From NCBI GenBank assembly GCA_040388605.1, contig JAZKBN010000089.1, positions 1-32,490 of the forward strand: a stretch of DNA of 32,490 bases, read 5' to 3'. Shown piece after piece: positions 17,959 through 25,104 of this stretch. Position numbers and translations under genes: made by a program. Origin of the DNA: JAZKBN01 sp040388605. Lineage in GTDB: Bacteria; Bacteroidota; Bacteroidia; Cytophagales; Flexibacteraceae. Below the pieces are notes generated by a model, which saw only the letters and a program-made list of their open reading frames with translations, did not search any database and had not been told where the DNA came from. Numbering within the stretch: position 1 is the first letter of the stretch; each line of letters starts with the position of its first letter.

Positions 17959-19257
17959 ATGACCGATACATCAAAATCAGCCGATTTGTTTGCCCGTGCC
18001 TTAAAGGTAATTCCCGGCGGGGTAAACAGTCCTGTACGCGCATTCAGGGCGGTTGGCGGCAACCCGCTTTTCATTAAATCGGCAAGGGGCGCTTACCTGA
18101 AAGATGAAGACGGCAACAAGTATATTGACCTCATAAATTCATGGGGGCCCATGCTGCTGGGCCATGCCAACCCAATGATAGAGCATGCCGTTACCGAGGC
18201 CGTAAAATCATCGCTCAGCTTTGGCGCACCGGGTCGCCGCGAAGTGGAAATAGCCGAGCTTATTTGCGAAATGGTACCTTCGGCCGAAAAGGTGCGCATG
18301 GTGAACAGCGGCACCGAGGCCACCATGGCTGCCATACGCGTGGCCCGTGGCTTTACCGGCCGTGAGAAAATAATAAAATTTGAAGGCTGCTACCACGGCC
18401 ACGGCGACAGCTTTCTAATTGCCGCAGGCAGCGGCGCCGCCACCCTGGGTGTGCCCGACAGCCCCGGTGTAACCCAGGGCGTTGCCAACGATACCCTTAC
18501 AGCACCTTACAATAACCTGCAGGCCGTGCAGGAATTAATAGATGCCAACCCCGGCAAAATTGCCGCGCTCATAATAGAGCCGGTTGCCGGCAATATGGGC
18601 CTTGTGCTCCCGGAGCCCGGTTTCCTGGAAGGCCTGCGCGAAATGTGTACCGCTAACGGCATTGTTTACATTTTCGATGAAGTAATGACCGGCTTCCGCC
18701 TCGCAAAAGGCGGAGCCCAGGAGCTTTTCGGGGTTACGCCGGATATGACCACCCTCGGGAAAATAATTGGCGGCGGCATGCCCGTAGGCGCTTACTGCGG
18801 CCGTGCAGATATTATGAATACGGTATCGCCCCTCGGGCCGGTGTACCAGGCAGGTACCTTAAGCGGCAACCCTGTTGCCATGGCCGCCGGAATGGCTATG
18901 CTTCACGAGCTGAACGATTACTCCCAAATTTACAACCGCCTCGATGAATGCGGGGCAAGGCTTGAAGCAGGCCTTAAAGCCGATTTTGCTGCGGCCGGGC
19001 TGAGCTTCACCATTAACAGGGTTGGCTCTATGTTTACCATCTTTTTTAAAGAAGGCCCGGTTCGCAACTTCGATGAAGCCAAGGGCAGCGATTTGCCTGC
19101 TTTCGGGCGTTGGTTCCGAAGCATGCTGAATGCCGGGGTTTATTGCGCGCCTTCGCAGTTCGAGAGCCTGTTCATCAGCGCATCAATTGGTGACGATGAA
19201 GTGAACCACATTTTGCAGGCCAACCGCGATGCATTGGTGAACCTGTATCCGGCCTGA
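17959..19257 (+). CDS. hemL: Glutamate-1-semialdehyde 2,1-aminomutase
   Basis: The protein has 432 residues from MTDTSKSADLFARALKVIPG. It is a PLP enzyme that turns glutamate-1-semialdehyde into 5-aminolevulinate in the cytosol, the second dedicated step of the C5 route to heme. The family signature GGVNSPVRAF follows the start. MVNSGTEATMAAIR, CYHGHGD, IFDEVMTGFR (PLP-contacting Asp240) and TTLGKIIGGGMPVGA (Schiff-base Lys268) are all intact, and GTLSGNPVAMAAG follows. Length and residue numbering fit known HemL proteins. It is monocistronic, with its own promoter and a terminator 32 nt downstream. The upstream Met at 17884 would add 25 atypical residues. Confidence 0.97.
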   Translation: MTDTSKSADLFARALKVIPGGVNSPVRAFRAVGGNPLFIKSARGAYLKDEDGNKYIDLINSWGPMLLGHANPMIEHAVTEAVKSSLSFGAPGRREVEIAELICEMVPSAEKVRMVNSGTEATMAAIRVARGFTGREKIIKFEGCYHGHGDSFLIAAGSGAATLGVPDSPGVTQGVANDTLTAPYNNLQAVQELIDANPGKIAALIIEPVAGNMGLVLPEPGFLEGLREMCTANGIVYIFDEVMTGFRLAKGGAQELFGVTPDMTTLGKIIGGGMPVGAYCGRADIMNTVSPLGPVYQAGTLSGNPVAMAAGMAMLHELNDYSQIYNRLDECGARLEAGLKADFAAAGLSFTINRVGSMFTIFFKEGPVRNFDEAKGSDLPAFGRWFRSMLNAGVYCAPSQFESLFISASIGDDEVNHILQANRDALVNLYPA

Positions 19258-19288
19258 AAGGGAGCCGTTGAATAAGCGGGAAACACTT

Positions 19289-19327
19289 GGCCTGCGTATG
19301 TTGAGTAAACATACGCAGGCCTTTTTT
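19289..19327 (+). terminator. hemL intrinsic terminator
   Basis: GGCCTGCGTATGTT (19289-19302) and AACATACGCAGGCC (19308-19321) form a perfect 14-bp stem with a 5-nt loop, followed directly by six T residues. Confidence 0.95.
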
Positions 19328-19673
19328 GCCTTTGCCTGTGTGGTATTATGGTGTTCCAATGGGGTTTTCAGTCCCGTAACCCCGTTGCAGAACGGCCGAC
19401 ACATATTAACAGCATGTTATCTTTTTGCGGCAAAACCTGCCGTATGCTGACGAATCCTGCCTTCGAATGGTGAAAAAGCGGCCTTTTAAAAACATAATTG
19501 GCAGAATTAGGTCTTAATACTATAAAAAGAGCCGAATATGCTGTTTTTTGGGTTTTTCGGCCCTTTATTTGCTTTAAGGGCAAAACAGCATCTGCGCTTT
19601 TGTCGGTACTGTGTGTACGTTCCAACCCTGATAAAATTAAACCTGTTATCATTTACTCCCCCCGGCTGCCGAT
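19328..19673. other. 346-bp intergenic region before the deacetylase-like gene
   Basis: No convincing gene is present. A 94-codon minus-strand frame (19368-19652) has no recognisable features. The main content is a nested inverted repeat at 19538-19591. Confidence 0.55.
19538..19591. repeat. Nested inverted repeat upstream of the deacetylase-like gene
   Basis: The outer arms ATGCTGTTTT (19538-19547) and AAAACAGCAT (19582-19591) are perfectly complementary with 34 bp between them. Inside, GCCCTT (19560-19565) pairs with AAGGGC (19576-19581), directly abutting the outer right arm. A TTTATTTG box (7 of 8 to TAnnTTTG) lies at 19564-19571. It may be an operator, a 5'-leader structure or a promoter-embedded dyad. 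It ends 82 bp before the next ATG. Confidence 0.6.
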
Positions 19674-20975
19674 ATGCTGATGCTGTATGCCGACATACCG
19701 TCTAAAAGATTACAGTACGTGGTAACCGTATTGGAAGAAATCATAGGGCATAATTTCAGGGTAACGCGCAAAATTAACGAGCTTGAGCACCACAAAGGCC
19801 CCCGTTTAAGCTATGCCGCCAAGGCCCCGCTTAAAGATGTGGCCAATATAATTCCGCATGGTTTGCTTCGCGAAAAGGGCATAAACCCGCATAAGGTTGA
19901 AATGAGCGAATGGCAGGGCATGCCCGTTTTCTTTCAGACCGAAGGCGCCATTCCCTTCGATATTTTTGCCGCATCTTTTTACCTCCTCAGCCGATACGAA
20001 GAATACCTGCCCTTCAGCGCCGATGAGCACGGGCGTTTCGAGGCAAAGTATTCACTGGCCTATAAGCATAATTTCCTGCATCGCCCCCTGGTTGAAGAAT
20101 GGGGCCTTGCCCTGCGCGAATTCATAAAAGAGCGTTATCCGGATGTGCGTATAAAACCCGATGTATACGCCTTCGAGCCGACTATAAATGTGGATAAGGC
20201 TTATGCCTACAAGCACAAAGGCGTAATGCATAACATAGGCGAGGGCCTTAAATCTTTCTTTAAAGGAGATAAGGCGGCAGCCAAAGACCGGCTAAGCGTT
20301 TTACGAGGAAACTCGGAAGACCCCTATGATACTTATGATAAGCTGCACGAAATCAACAGCCGGTACGGCATAAAGCCCCTTTGGTTCTTCCTCCTCAGCG
20401 ATCCCGGCCTGTTCGACAGGAACCTGAGCCCCGAAAACCCGGCCATGCGCGCCCTTATAACAGGAATATTAAAAACCAATAAAGTCGGCCTGCACCCATC
20501 TTATGCATCGAACCAGGAACCGCAGCGCCTGAAAACCGAGATTGGCAGACTGCGTTCTATTATTAACGTGCCGGTGCATCACAGCAGGCAGCATTATACC
20601 TGCATTCGCATGCCCAAAACTTACCGCATGCTCATGGACCAGGGCATTACCAATGATTACAGCATGGGCTATGCCACCCAACCCGGTTTCAGGGCATCTA
20701 TCAGCCGACCGTTTTTTTGGTACCATTTGCCGGGCGAAACAGCTACCAGTCTTCGCCTGCACCCTTTTTGCTTTAAAGACTCCACGCACAGGTTTGTATT
20801 AAAAAGCACGCCTGAGCAGGCCCTTGCCAATGCCCGCGAGCTGGCAGCAAAAGTACGGGCGGTTGAAGGCTGCTTTTCGGTGGTGTTCCATAATGAATCG
20901 GCCGGGGGAAGCAATGAATGGGCCGGCTGGGACAGTCTTTATGAGCAGGTGCTGAAGGTGGGGTTGGGGAAGTAG
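19674..20975 (+). CDS. Polysaccharide deacetylase-like protein (DUF7033 type)
   Basis: The protein has 433 residues and no signal peptide. The N-terminal half (about 1-165: MLMLYADIP, IPFDIFAASFYLLSRYEEY, RPLVEEWGLALREF) matches the DUF7033-like domain found in front of Bacteroidota polysaccharide deacetylase domains. The C-terminal half has a CE4-like core: EPTINVDKAYAY (about 168-179), LHPSYAS (272-279), HHSRQHY (302-308) and DYSMGYATQPGFRASISRPF (328-347). The usual catalytic TxDxD appears as INVD, so metal binding may be altered. Relatives are found near surface-polysaccharide genes, but here the neighbours are hemL and a HEPN gene. An alternative start is Met3. Confidence 0.8.
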   Translation: MLMLYADIPSKRLQYVVTVLEEIIGHNFRVTRKINELEHHKGPRLSYAAKAPLKDVANIIPHGLLREKGINPHKVEMSEWQGMPVFFQTEGAIPFDIFAASFYLLSRYEEYLPFSADEHGRFEAKYSLAYKHNFLHRPLVEEWGLALREFIKERYPDVRIKPDVYAFEPTINVDKAYAYKHKGVMHNIGEGLKSFFKGDKAAAKDRLSVLRGNSEDPYDTYDKLHEINSRYGIKPLWFFLLSDPGLFDRNLSPENPAMRALITGILKTNKVGLHPSYASNQEPQRLKTEIGRLRSIINVPVHHSRQHYTCIRMPKTYRMLMDQGITNDYSMGYATQPGFRASISRPFFWYHLPGETATSLRLHPFCFKDSTHRFVLKSTPEQALANARELAAKVRAVEGCFSVVFHNESAGGSNEWAGWDSLYEQVLKVGLGK

Positions 20976-21056
20976 GGAGTCAAATTTTGCCGTTCAAATG
21001 ACTTTTGCGAGATTGCGACATACCAATTTTAGCAGAAACCTGTAAAATTTACGTAT

Positions 21057-21542
21057 ATGACTTTAGATGATAAAAAACTCCTGACCGAGCATTGGGTACG
21101 CATTGCCAACATGGATTTTGAAGCATGCAGGAGACTGCTTGAATCTGACAGCAGTATATTATGGGAACCTGTTTTGTTTCATGTTCAACAGGCGGTTGAA
21201 AAATGGTTAACAGCTCTTTGTATTTGGAACGAAGCTGATTTTGATTTTTCGCATAGTATAAAGTACCTGACAGATACGCTGGTTCCCTATTATCCTGACC
21301 TTAGTTCTGAAGAAAATTACAAAACTGCCCATATGCTGGCTTATTACGAGGAAGACAGCATATTCGGATTTGTATCGAACGAGCAGGTAGCAAAGGATAT
21401 AAATAAGGCATTACAGGTACTGAATTATTTCTCGGCCTTTACAAAGGAAAAATTAGGTGCAGGTGTCTGGACCGATAAGTACACAAAGCTTAAATCATCG
21501 GAGGTGCCTGCAACTGCTGAATTGGTATTTGTGAAGCACTAA
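21057..21542 (+). CDS. Solitary HEPN-domain protein
   Basis: The protein has 161 residues and is all-helical. HWVRIANMDFEACRRLL (about 12-28) and FHVQQAVEKWLTALCIW (41-57) are hallmark segments of HEPN domains, followed by FDFSHSIKYL with His66 and a long helix ending FTKEKLG. HEPN proteins often pair with a minimal nucleotidyltransferase as a toxin-antitoxin or AMPylation module, and some are RNases through an R-x4-6-H motif. No nucleotidyltransferase partner is adjacent and I do not see the catalytic R-x4-6-H. It is therefore more likely a non-nuclease or uncharacterised HEPN. Its terminator begins at the stop codon. Confidence 0.82.
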   Translation: MTLDDKKLLTEHWVRIANMDFEACRRLLESDSSILWEPVLFHVQQAVEKWLTALCIWNEADFDFSHSIKYLTDTLVPYYPDLSSEENYKTAHMLAYYEEDSIFGFVSNEQVAKDINKALQVLNYFSAFTKEKLGAGVWTDKYTKLKSSEVPATAELVFVKH

Positions 21543-21581
21543 AAAAAGAGCTCCTGCTATTTAAACCGGAGCTCTTTTTTT
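21543..21581. terminator. Bidirectional terminator between HEPN and DUF4199 genes
   Basis: AAAAAGAGCTCC (21543-21554) and GGAGCTCTTTTT (21568-21579) form a perfect 12-bp stem around a 13-nt loop. T residues follow on the plus strand and A residues precede it, so it serves both convergent genes. Confidence 0.93.
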
Positions 21582-21585
21582 AATC

Positions 21586-22128
21586 TTATACCCCCGCCGG
21601 AATATCTTCCGCCCTTTTCTTCTTCAGCGCCACTGCGCTTATCAGCGATACCAAAATACCTACCGGTAAAATCTCCATATAAGTAAAGAGTATTACAAAC
21701 ACGGGGTTCTTATACATTTCCTTCATATTGGCAGATTCTGCCTGTTGGGCTGCAATCTCAGTTGCCGATGCTCCTTTGGCTTTCATATCACTGATTACAT
21801 GCGCGCAATATTTTTCCATGAAATCGGGTATGAAAACGTAGTAATCTATAAGCCATACGCCAACATATACCGTAGATGCTATTAAAGATATATACAGACC
21901 CACAAGGAATGCTTTTCCGAAAGTGATGGTTCCGCCATTATGCTTGTCGCGGGTTATTTTGGTGCCTACAAATATCATAGAGAAGCCAAGGAACATAAGA
22001 GTAAAGCCGAGGGCCATACCATTATGGAAATCCATATCGCCTGACTTGCCCAGGATCATTAGGCCTATAAAGAACGATGTGCTGATAAGCCCGGCTATAA
22101 GGCCGCAAAGGAGTATTGTTTTTTTCAT
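21586..22128 (-). CDS. DUF4199-family membrane protein
   Basis: From the Met at 22128 (MKKTILLCGLIAGLISTSFF) the protein has 180 residues and four membrane segments (about 4-22, 37-55, 72-95 and 143-166). It matches the DUF4199 pattern: a GKAFLVGLYISLIAS helix, YYVFIPDFMEKY, and a small Ala/Glu-rich linker before the last helix. The function of the family is unknown. It lies directly downstream of a membrane-bound LuxR-type regulator on the same strand and has its own -7 box bracketed by a dyad, so regulation by that protein is plausible but not shown. A Met at 22188 would add 20 residues and lies only about 17 nt past the -7 box. Confidence 0.85.
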   Translation of the reverse strand: MKKTILLCGLIAGLISTSFFIGLMILGKSGDMDFHNGMALGFTLMFLGFSMIFVGTKITRDKHNGGTITFGKAFLVGLYISLIASTVYVGVWLIDYYVFIPDFMEKYCAHVISDMKAKGASATEIAAQQAESANMKEMYKNPVFVILFTYMEILPVGILVSLISAVALKKKRAEDIPAGV

Positions 22129-22183
22129 TGTATTGTTTTTGTTGATTGATGCCGTAAAACTCAGCTTTACCGGCGGTTCAGCC

Positions 22184-22238
22184 CTCATACTTTCGGGTGA
22201 TTTACAAATTTACCCCCTGTTTCGCCCTAAAGTATGAG
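22184..22238. promoter_or_regulatory. Dyad bracketing the DUF4199 promoter
   Basis: CTCATACTTT (22184-22193) and AAAGTATGAG (22229-22238) are perfect inverted copies 35 bp apart. After one mismatch the pairing continues for three G-C pairs. Between them lies the minus-strand -7 box. No T-run follows the hairpin on either strand, so it is better explained as an operator pair or leader structure than as a terminator. It sits between the LuxR-type gene's stop codon and the DUF4199 start. Confidence 0.6.
22205..22212 (-). promoter_or_regulatory. -7 box of the DUF4199 gene
   Basis: On the minus strand the site is TAAATTTG, a perfect match to TAnnTTTG, 76 nt before the chosen ATG at 22128. Confidence 0.6.
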
Positions 22239-22242
22239 CGTT

Positions 22243-22716
22243 TCAGGCAAGCAGGCCCAGCCTTTTACCTTTTTCAACGGCCTGTGTGCGTCGCTTTACA
22301 TCCAGCTTTTCAAACAGGTTAGATGAATGGCTTTTAATGGTATTCAGCGAAAGGAACAGTCTTTCAGCAATCTCGCCATTGCTCAGCCCTGCCGACATTA
22401 ATTCCAAAACTTCGAGCTCACGCCGACTGATGCCGAGTTCGACGAGGGCTTTTTCATCGGGCAGGAAACCGGTTTCCGGTTTGGTAATGTACACCTGCTT
22501 TTCTACAAATACTGTTTCGGTTTTGGGGGATGAAAGCTTTAATGTGAGCCAAACGCCCAGGCCTGTAAACAGGAGCGCAATGGCGCCAACATAAACCTCG
22601 AAGGCATAGTCAATAATCAGGAACCTGTATTCAAGCCATTTCAGCAGCAGAACCAGGCTGCCGAAGCTAATACCGTATATAATTACGAGCCTGTTTTTTG
22701 AAAGGATCTTTAGCAT
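22243..22716 (-). CDS. Membrane-anchored LuxR-type transcription regulator
   Basis: From the Met at 22716 (MLKILSKNRLVIIYGISFGS) the protein has 157 residues. Two membrane helices (about 9-26 and 36-57) are followed by a linker (58-90) and a complete LuxR/GerE helix-turn-helix (about 93-157: ISRRELEVLELMSAGLSNGE, then AERLFLSLNTIKSH and KRLGLL). A positive N-terminus and an even number of helices place the DNA-binding domain in the cytoplasm. There is no receiver or ligand-binding domain, so the membrane part may be the sensor or the contact to a partner such as the adjacent DUF4199 protein (inference). An in-frame Met at 22809 would add 31 residues of unlikely composition. Confidence 0.85.
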   Translation of the reverse strand: MLKILSKNRLVIIYGISFGSLVLLLKWLEYRFLIIDYAFEVYVGAIALLFTGLGVWLTLKLSSPKTETVFVEKQVYITKPETGFLPDEKALVELGISRRELEVLELMSAGLSNGEIAERLFLSLNTIKSHSSNLFEKLDVKRRTQAVEKGKRLGLLA

Positions 22717-22897
22717 GAATAAATTCCGACGCTCGTAATTTTCCCCGATTAAATAAAATTCGGCAATAGCGGGCAGGCGTAAAATTAAACAAATGCCGGG
22801 TATGCTCATATATTCAGTTTAAAGCGGCATTGGGCTTGCCGGTATATATGGCTTAGGAGCGGGGCTTATGCCTGCAAAGCCAATATCTGTTTTAAGA

Positions 22898-22929
22898 TTT
22901 GGTTTACCGCCGGTTTACTCTTAATTTTG
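22898..22929 (+). promoter_or_regulatory. atpD promoter
   Basis: TTTG (22898-22901), 20 nt, then TAATTTTG (22922-22929): both Bacteroidota promoter elements are exact and well spaced. This implies a 5' leader of about 70 nt before the atpD ATG. Confidence 0.75.
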
Positions 22930-23005
22930 CGCCCGAATTGCGGGTGCGCCTTTGTTCTTTGCCGCCTGCCTATCCCAACAAAATACCCCCTCCTAAACTG
23001 CTAAT

Positions 23006-24514
23006 ATGGCTAATATAGGTAAAATTACCCAGATCATCGGCCCCGTAGTGGACGTTAGTTTCGAAGGCAGCGCCTCAGGAAAACTTCCTAATATTTACGA
23101 TGCCCTTGAAATTACTAAAGATAACGGACAGAAAATAATCCTGGAATGCCAGCAGCACCTGGGCGAATACCGTGTGCGTACCATAAGCATGGACAGCACC
23201 GACGGCCTGATGCGCGGTATGACTGTTACTGACCTGGGTACCCCCATACAAATGCCTGTTGGCGAAGATATTAAAGGTCGCCTGTTTAACGTGGTGGGCG
23301 AGGCTATCGACGGTATTGCCGCACCTTCGGGCAAAACCAAAATGCCTATTCACCGTGCAGCACCCCGTTTCGAAGACCTGAGCACATCGTCTGAGGTTCT
23401 TTTCACCGGTATTAAAGTGATTGATTTGCTGGAGCCTTATGTAAAGGGCGGTAAAATCGGGCTTTTCGGTGGTGCGGGAGTTGGTAAAACCGTACTTATC
23501 CAGGAGCTGATTAACAACATTGCAAAGGCTTATGCCGGTATATCGGTATTTGCAGGCGTGGGCGAACGTACCCGCGAAGGCAATGACCTTATGCGTGAAA
23601 TGATTGAAGCCGATATTGTAAAATACGGCGACGCTTTCAAACACAGCATGGAAAAAGGCGGATGGGACCTGAAATCGGTTGACCATGAGGCCATGAAAGA
23701 CTCTAAAGCAACCTTCGTGTTCGGACAGATGAACGAGCCGCCGGGAGCACGCGCACGTGTGGCGCTCAGCGGTCTTACCATTGCTGAATACTTCCGCGAC
23801 GGAGACGGAACCGGCCAGGGCCGCGACATCCTTTTCTTCATCGACAACATTTTCCGCTTTACACAGGCGGGTTCCGAAGTATCGGCCCTTTTGGGTCGTA
23901 TGCCTTCGGCGGTGGGTTACCAACCAACACTGGCTACCGAAATGGGCGCCATGCAGGAGCGTATCACATCTACAAAACGCGGTTCAATCACATCGGTTCA
24001 GGCTGTTTACGTACCTGCAGATGACTTGACCGACCCGGCGCCGGCCACAACTTTCAGCCACTTGGATGCCACCACCGTACTCAGCCGTAAAATAGCCGAG
24101 CTTGGTATTTACCCTGCCGTGGATCCGCTTGACAGCACAAGCCGCATTCTTAACGAAGCCACCCTTGGCGCTGAGCATTACCGCACCGCGCAGCGCGTAA
24201 AAGAGCTGCTGCAACGCTACAAAGAATTACAGGATATTATCGCCATCCTTGGTATGGACGAGCTTTCTGAGGAGGATAAGCTTGTGGTTAGCCGCGCACG
24301 TCGTGTGCAGCGTTTCCTGAGCCAGCCCTTCCACGTGGCAGAGCAGTTCACCGGCCTGAAAGGCGTACTGGTAGATATTAAAGATACCATCCGCGGTTTC
24401 AACGAAATTATGGACGGTAAGCACGACGGCCTGCCTGAGTCTGCCTTCAACCTGGTTGGTACCATTGAAGATGCAATGGCTAAAGGCGAAAAGCTGCTTG
24501 CTGAAGTTCGTTAA
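23006..24514 (+). CDS. atpD: F1 ATP synthase subunit beta
   Basis: The protein has 502 residues. It is the catalytic subunit of the F1 head on the cytosolic face of the inner membrane. It starts ANIGKITQIIGPVVDVSF, carries the P-loop GGAGVGKT (155-162), GERTREGNDL, the Walker B strand ILFFIDNIFRFTQ, SALLGRMPSAVGYQPTL and the DELSEED motif. The sequence is slightly longer than the E. coli protein (about 460) because of insertions around AFKHSMEKGGWDLKSVD, an insert region seen in Bacteroidota. It pairs with atpC 36 bp downstream. The rest of the atp genes are elsewhere, as is common in this phylum. Long antisense frames within it are shadows. Confidence 0.98.
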   Translation: MANIGKITQIIGPVVDVSFEGSASGKLPNIYDALEITKDNGQKIILECQQHLGEYRVRTISMDSTDGLMRGMTVTDLGTPIQMPVGEDIKGRLFNVVGEAIDGIAAPSGKTKMPIHRAAPRFEDLSTSSEVLFTGIKVIDLLEPYVKGGKIGLFGGAGVGKTVLIQELINNIAKAYAGISVFAGVGERTREGNDLMREMIEADIVKYGDAFKHSMEKGGWDLKSVDHEAMKDSKATFVFGQMNEPPGARARVALSGLTIAEYFRDGDGTGQGRDILFFIDNIFRFTQAGSEVSALLGRMPSAVGYQPTLATEMGAMQERITSTKRGSITSVQAVYVPADDLTDPAPATTFSHLDATTVLSRKIAELGIYPAVDPLDSTSRILNEATLGAEHYRTAQRVKELLQRYKELQDIIAILGMDELSEEDKLVVSRARRVQRFLSQPFHVAEQFTGLKGVLVDIKDTIRGFNEIMDGKHDGLPESAFNLVGTIEDAMAKGEKLLAEVR

Positions 24515-24550
24515 TAAACGGGCATTACACTCATATAATAAAGACAGCGT

Positions 24551-24796
24551 ATGTTCGTAGAAGTTATAACCCCCGATAAGCAGATTTTCTCAGGCGAAGC
24601 AACCTCGGTTCGTTTCCCGGGAGCCGATGGCTCATTTGAAGTGCTGAACAACCACGCGCCCATGATAAGCGCACTGGCTGCCGGTACTGTTTATATTCGT
24701 AACGCCGGTAAAGAAGAGCAAATTCATATTGGCGGCGGACTTACCGAAGTGCTTAAAAATAAAGTAACGGTTTTGGCCGAAAGCGTACAGCTTTAA
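24551..24796 (+). CDS. atpC: F1 ATP synthase subunit epsilon, short form
   Basis: The protein has 81 residues: MFVEVITPDKQIFSGEATSV, then VLNNHAPMISALAAG and IGGGLTEVLKNKVTVLAE. This is the N-terminal beta-sandwich that binds gamma and the c-ring. The C-terminal helical hairpin of typical epsilon (about 130-140 residues) is absent. The short form is usual in Bacteroidota, so this is not a truncation by mutation. Without the hairpin, the ATP-hydrolysis inhibition known from E. coli epsilon would not operate this way. Confidence 0.95.
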   Translation: MFVEVITPDKQIFSGEATSVRFPGADGSFEVLNNHAPMISALAAGTVYIRNAGKEEQIHIGGGLTEVLKNKVTVLAESVQL

Positions 24797-24843
24797 TTGT
24801 ATTTAAGCAATACAGCTTAAAGCCTTAATTTACTGTATTATAA

Positions 24844-24891
24844 CATTGGCCGATGGTTTTTACGCTGTCGGCCAATGCCATACATGGCATT
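24844..24891. repeat. Two overlapping inverted repeats downstream of atpC
   Basis: CATTGGCCGA (24844-24853) pairs perfectly with TCGGCCAATG (24868-24877). AATGCCAT (24874-24881) pairs perfectly with ATGGCATT (24884-24891). They share 24874-24877, so the two hairpins cannot both fully form in one RNA. There is no T-run after either, though the first loop contains five T residues. The pair may end or process the atpDC transcript. Confidence 0.6.
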
Positions 24892-25038
24892 CAGGTATTT
24901 ATTTGCCTGGTGCGTTTCCGCTGAAAGTATTGCACTTTTGGCATTATGGGTACACCCCGCATTGCAAAATAACAGGCTGTTCTTTAGCATTTTGGCAGGC
25001 ATATTATATGGCTCCCGAAAATAAAATTTGCCAATTGT

Positions 25039-25069
25039 TTTGCTGCGAACCGGTTTATCTATAATTTTA
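25039..25069 (+). promoter_or_regulatory. gldJ promoter
   Basis: TTTG (25039-25042), exactly 19 nt, then TAATTTTA (25062-25069, 7 of 8 to TAnnTTTG). It places the transcript start near 25076 and so excludes the upstream in-frame Met at 25072. Confidence 0.65.
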
Positions 25070-25104
25070 GCTTGAATTTCCGAACGGACTATTTAAAACA
25101 GGTT

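Larger units (their letters stand above)
24797..25104. other. 308-bp region between atpC and gldJ
   Basis: It contains overlapping inverted repeats (24844-24891) and the gldJ promoter (25039-25069). A 72-codon plus-strand frame (24846-25064) is rich in Cys, His and Trp, overlaps both elements and looks spurious. Confidence 0.55.

Noticed and set aside
19368..19652. 94-codon minus-strand frame in the hemL/deacetylase intergenic region
   Set aside because: No recognisable motifs, no promoter box in front of it, and it runs across the inverted repeat. I cannot support it as a gene.
23075..23923. 282-codon minus-strand frame inside atpD
   Set aside because: It is antisense to a highly conserved gene, rich in His, Cys and Arg, and matches nothing recognisable. 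It is a shadow frame.
24846..25064. 72-codon plus-strand frame between atpC and gldJ
   Set aside because: Unusual composition (many Cys, His, Trp), begins inside the inverted repeats and overlaps the gldJ promoter.
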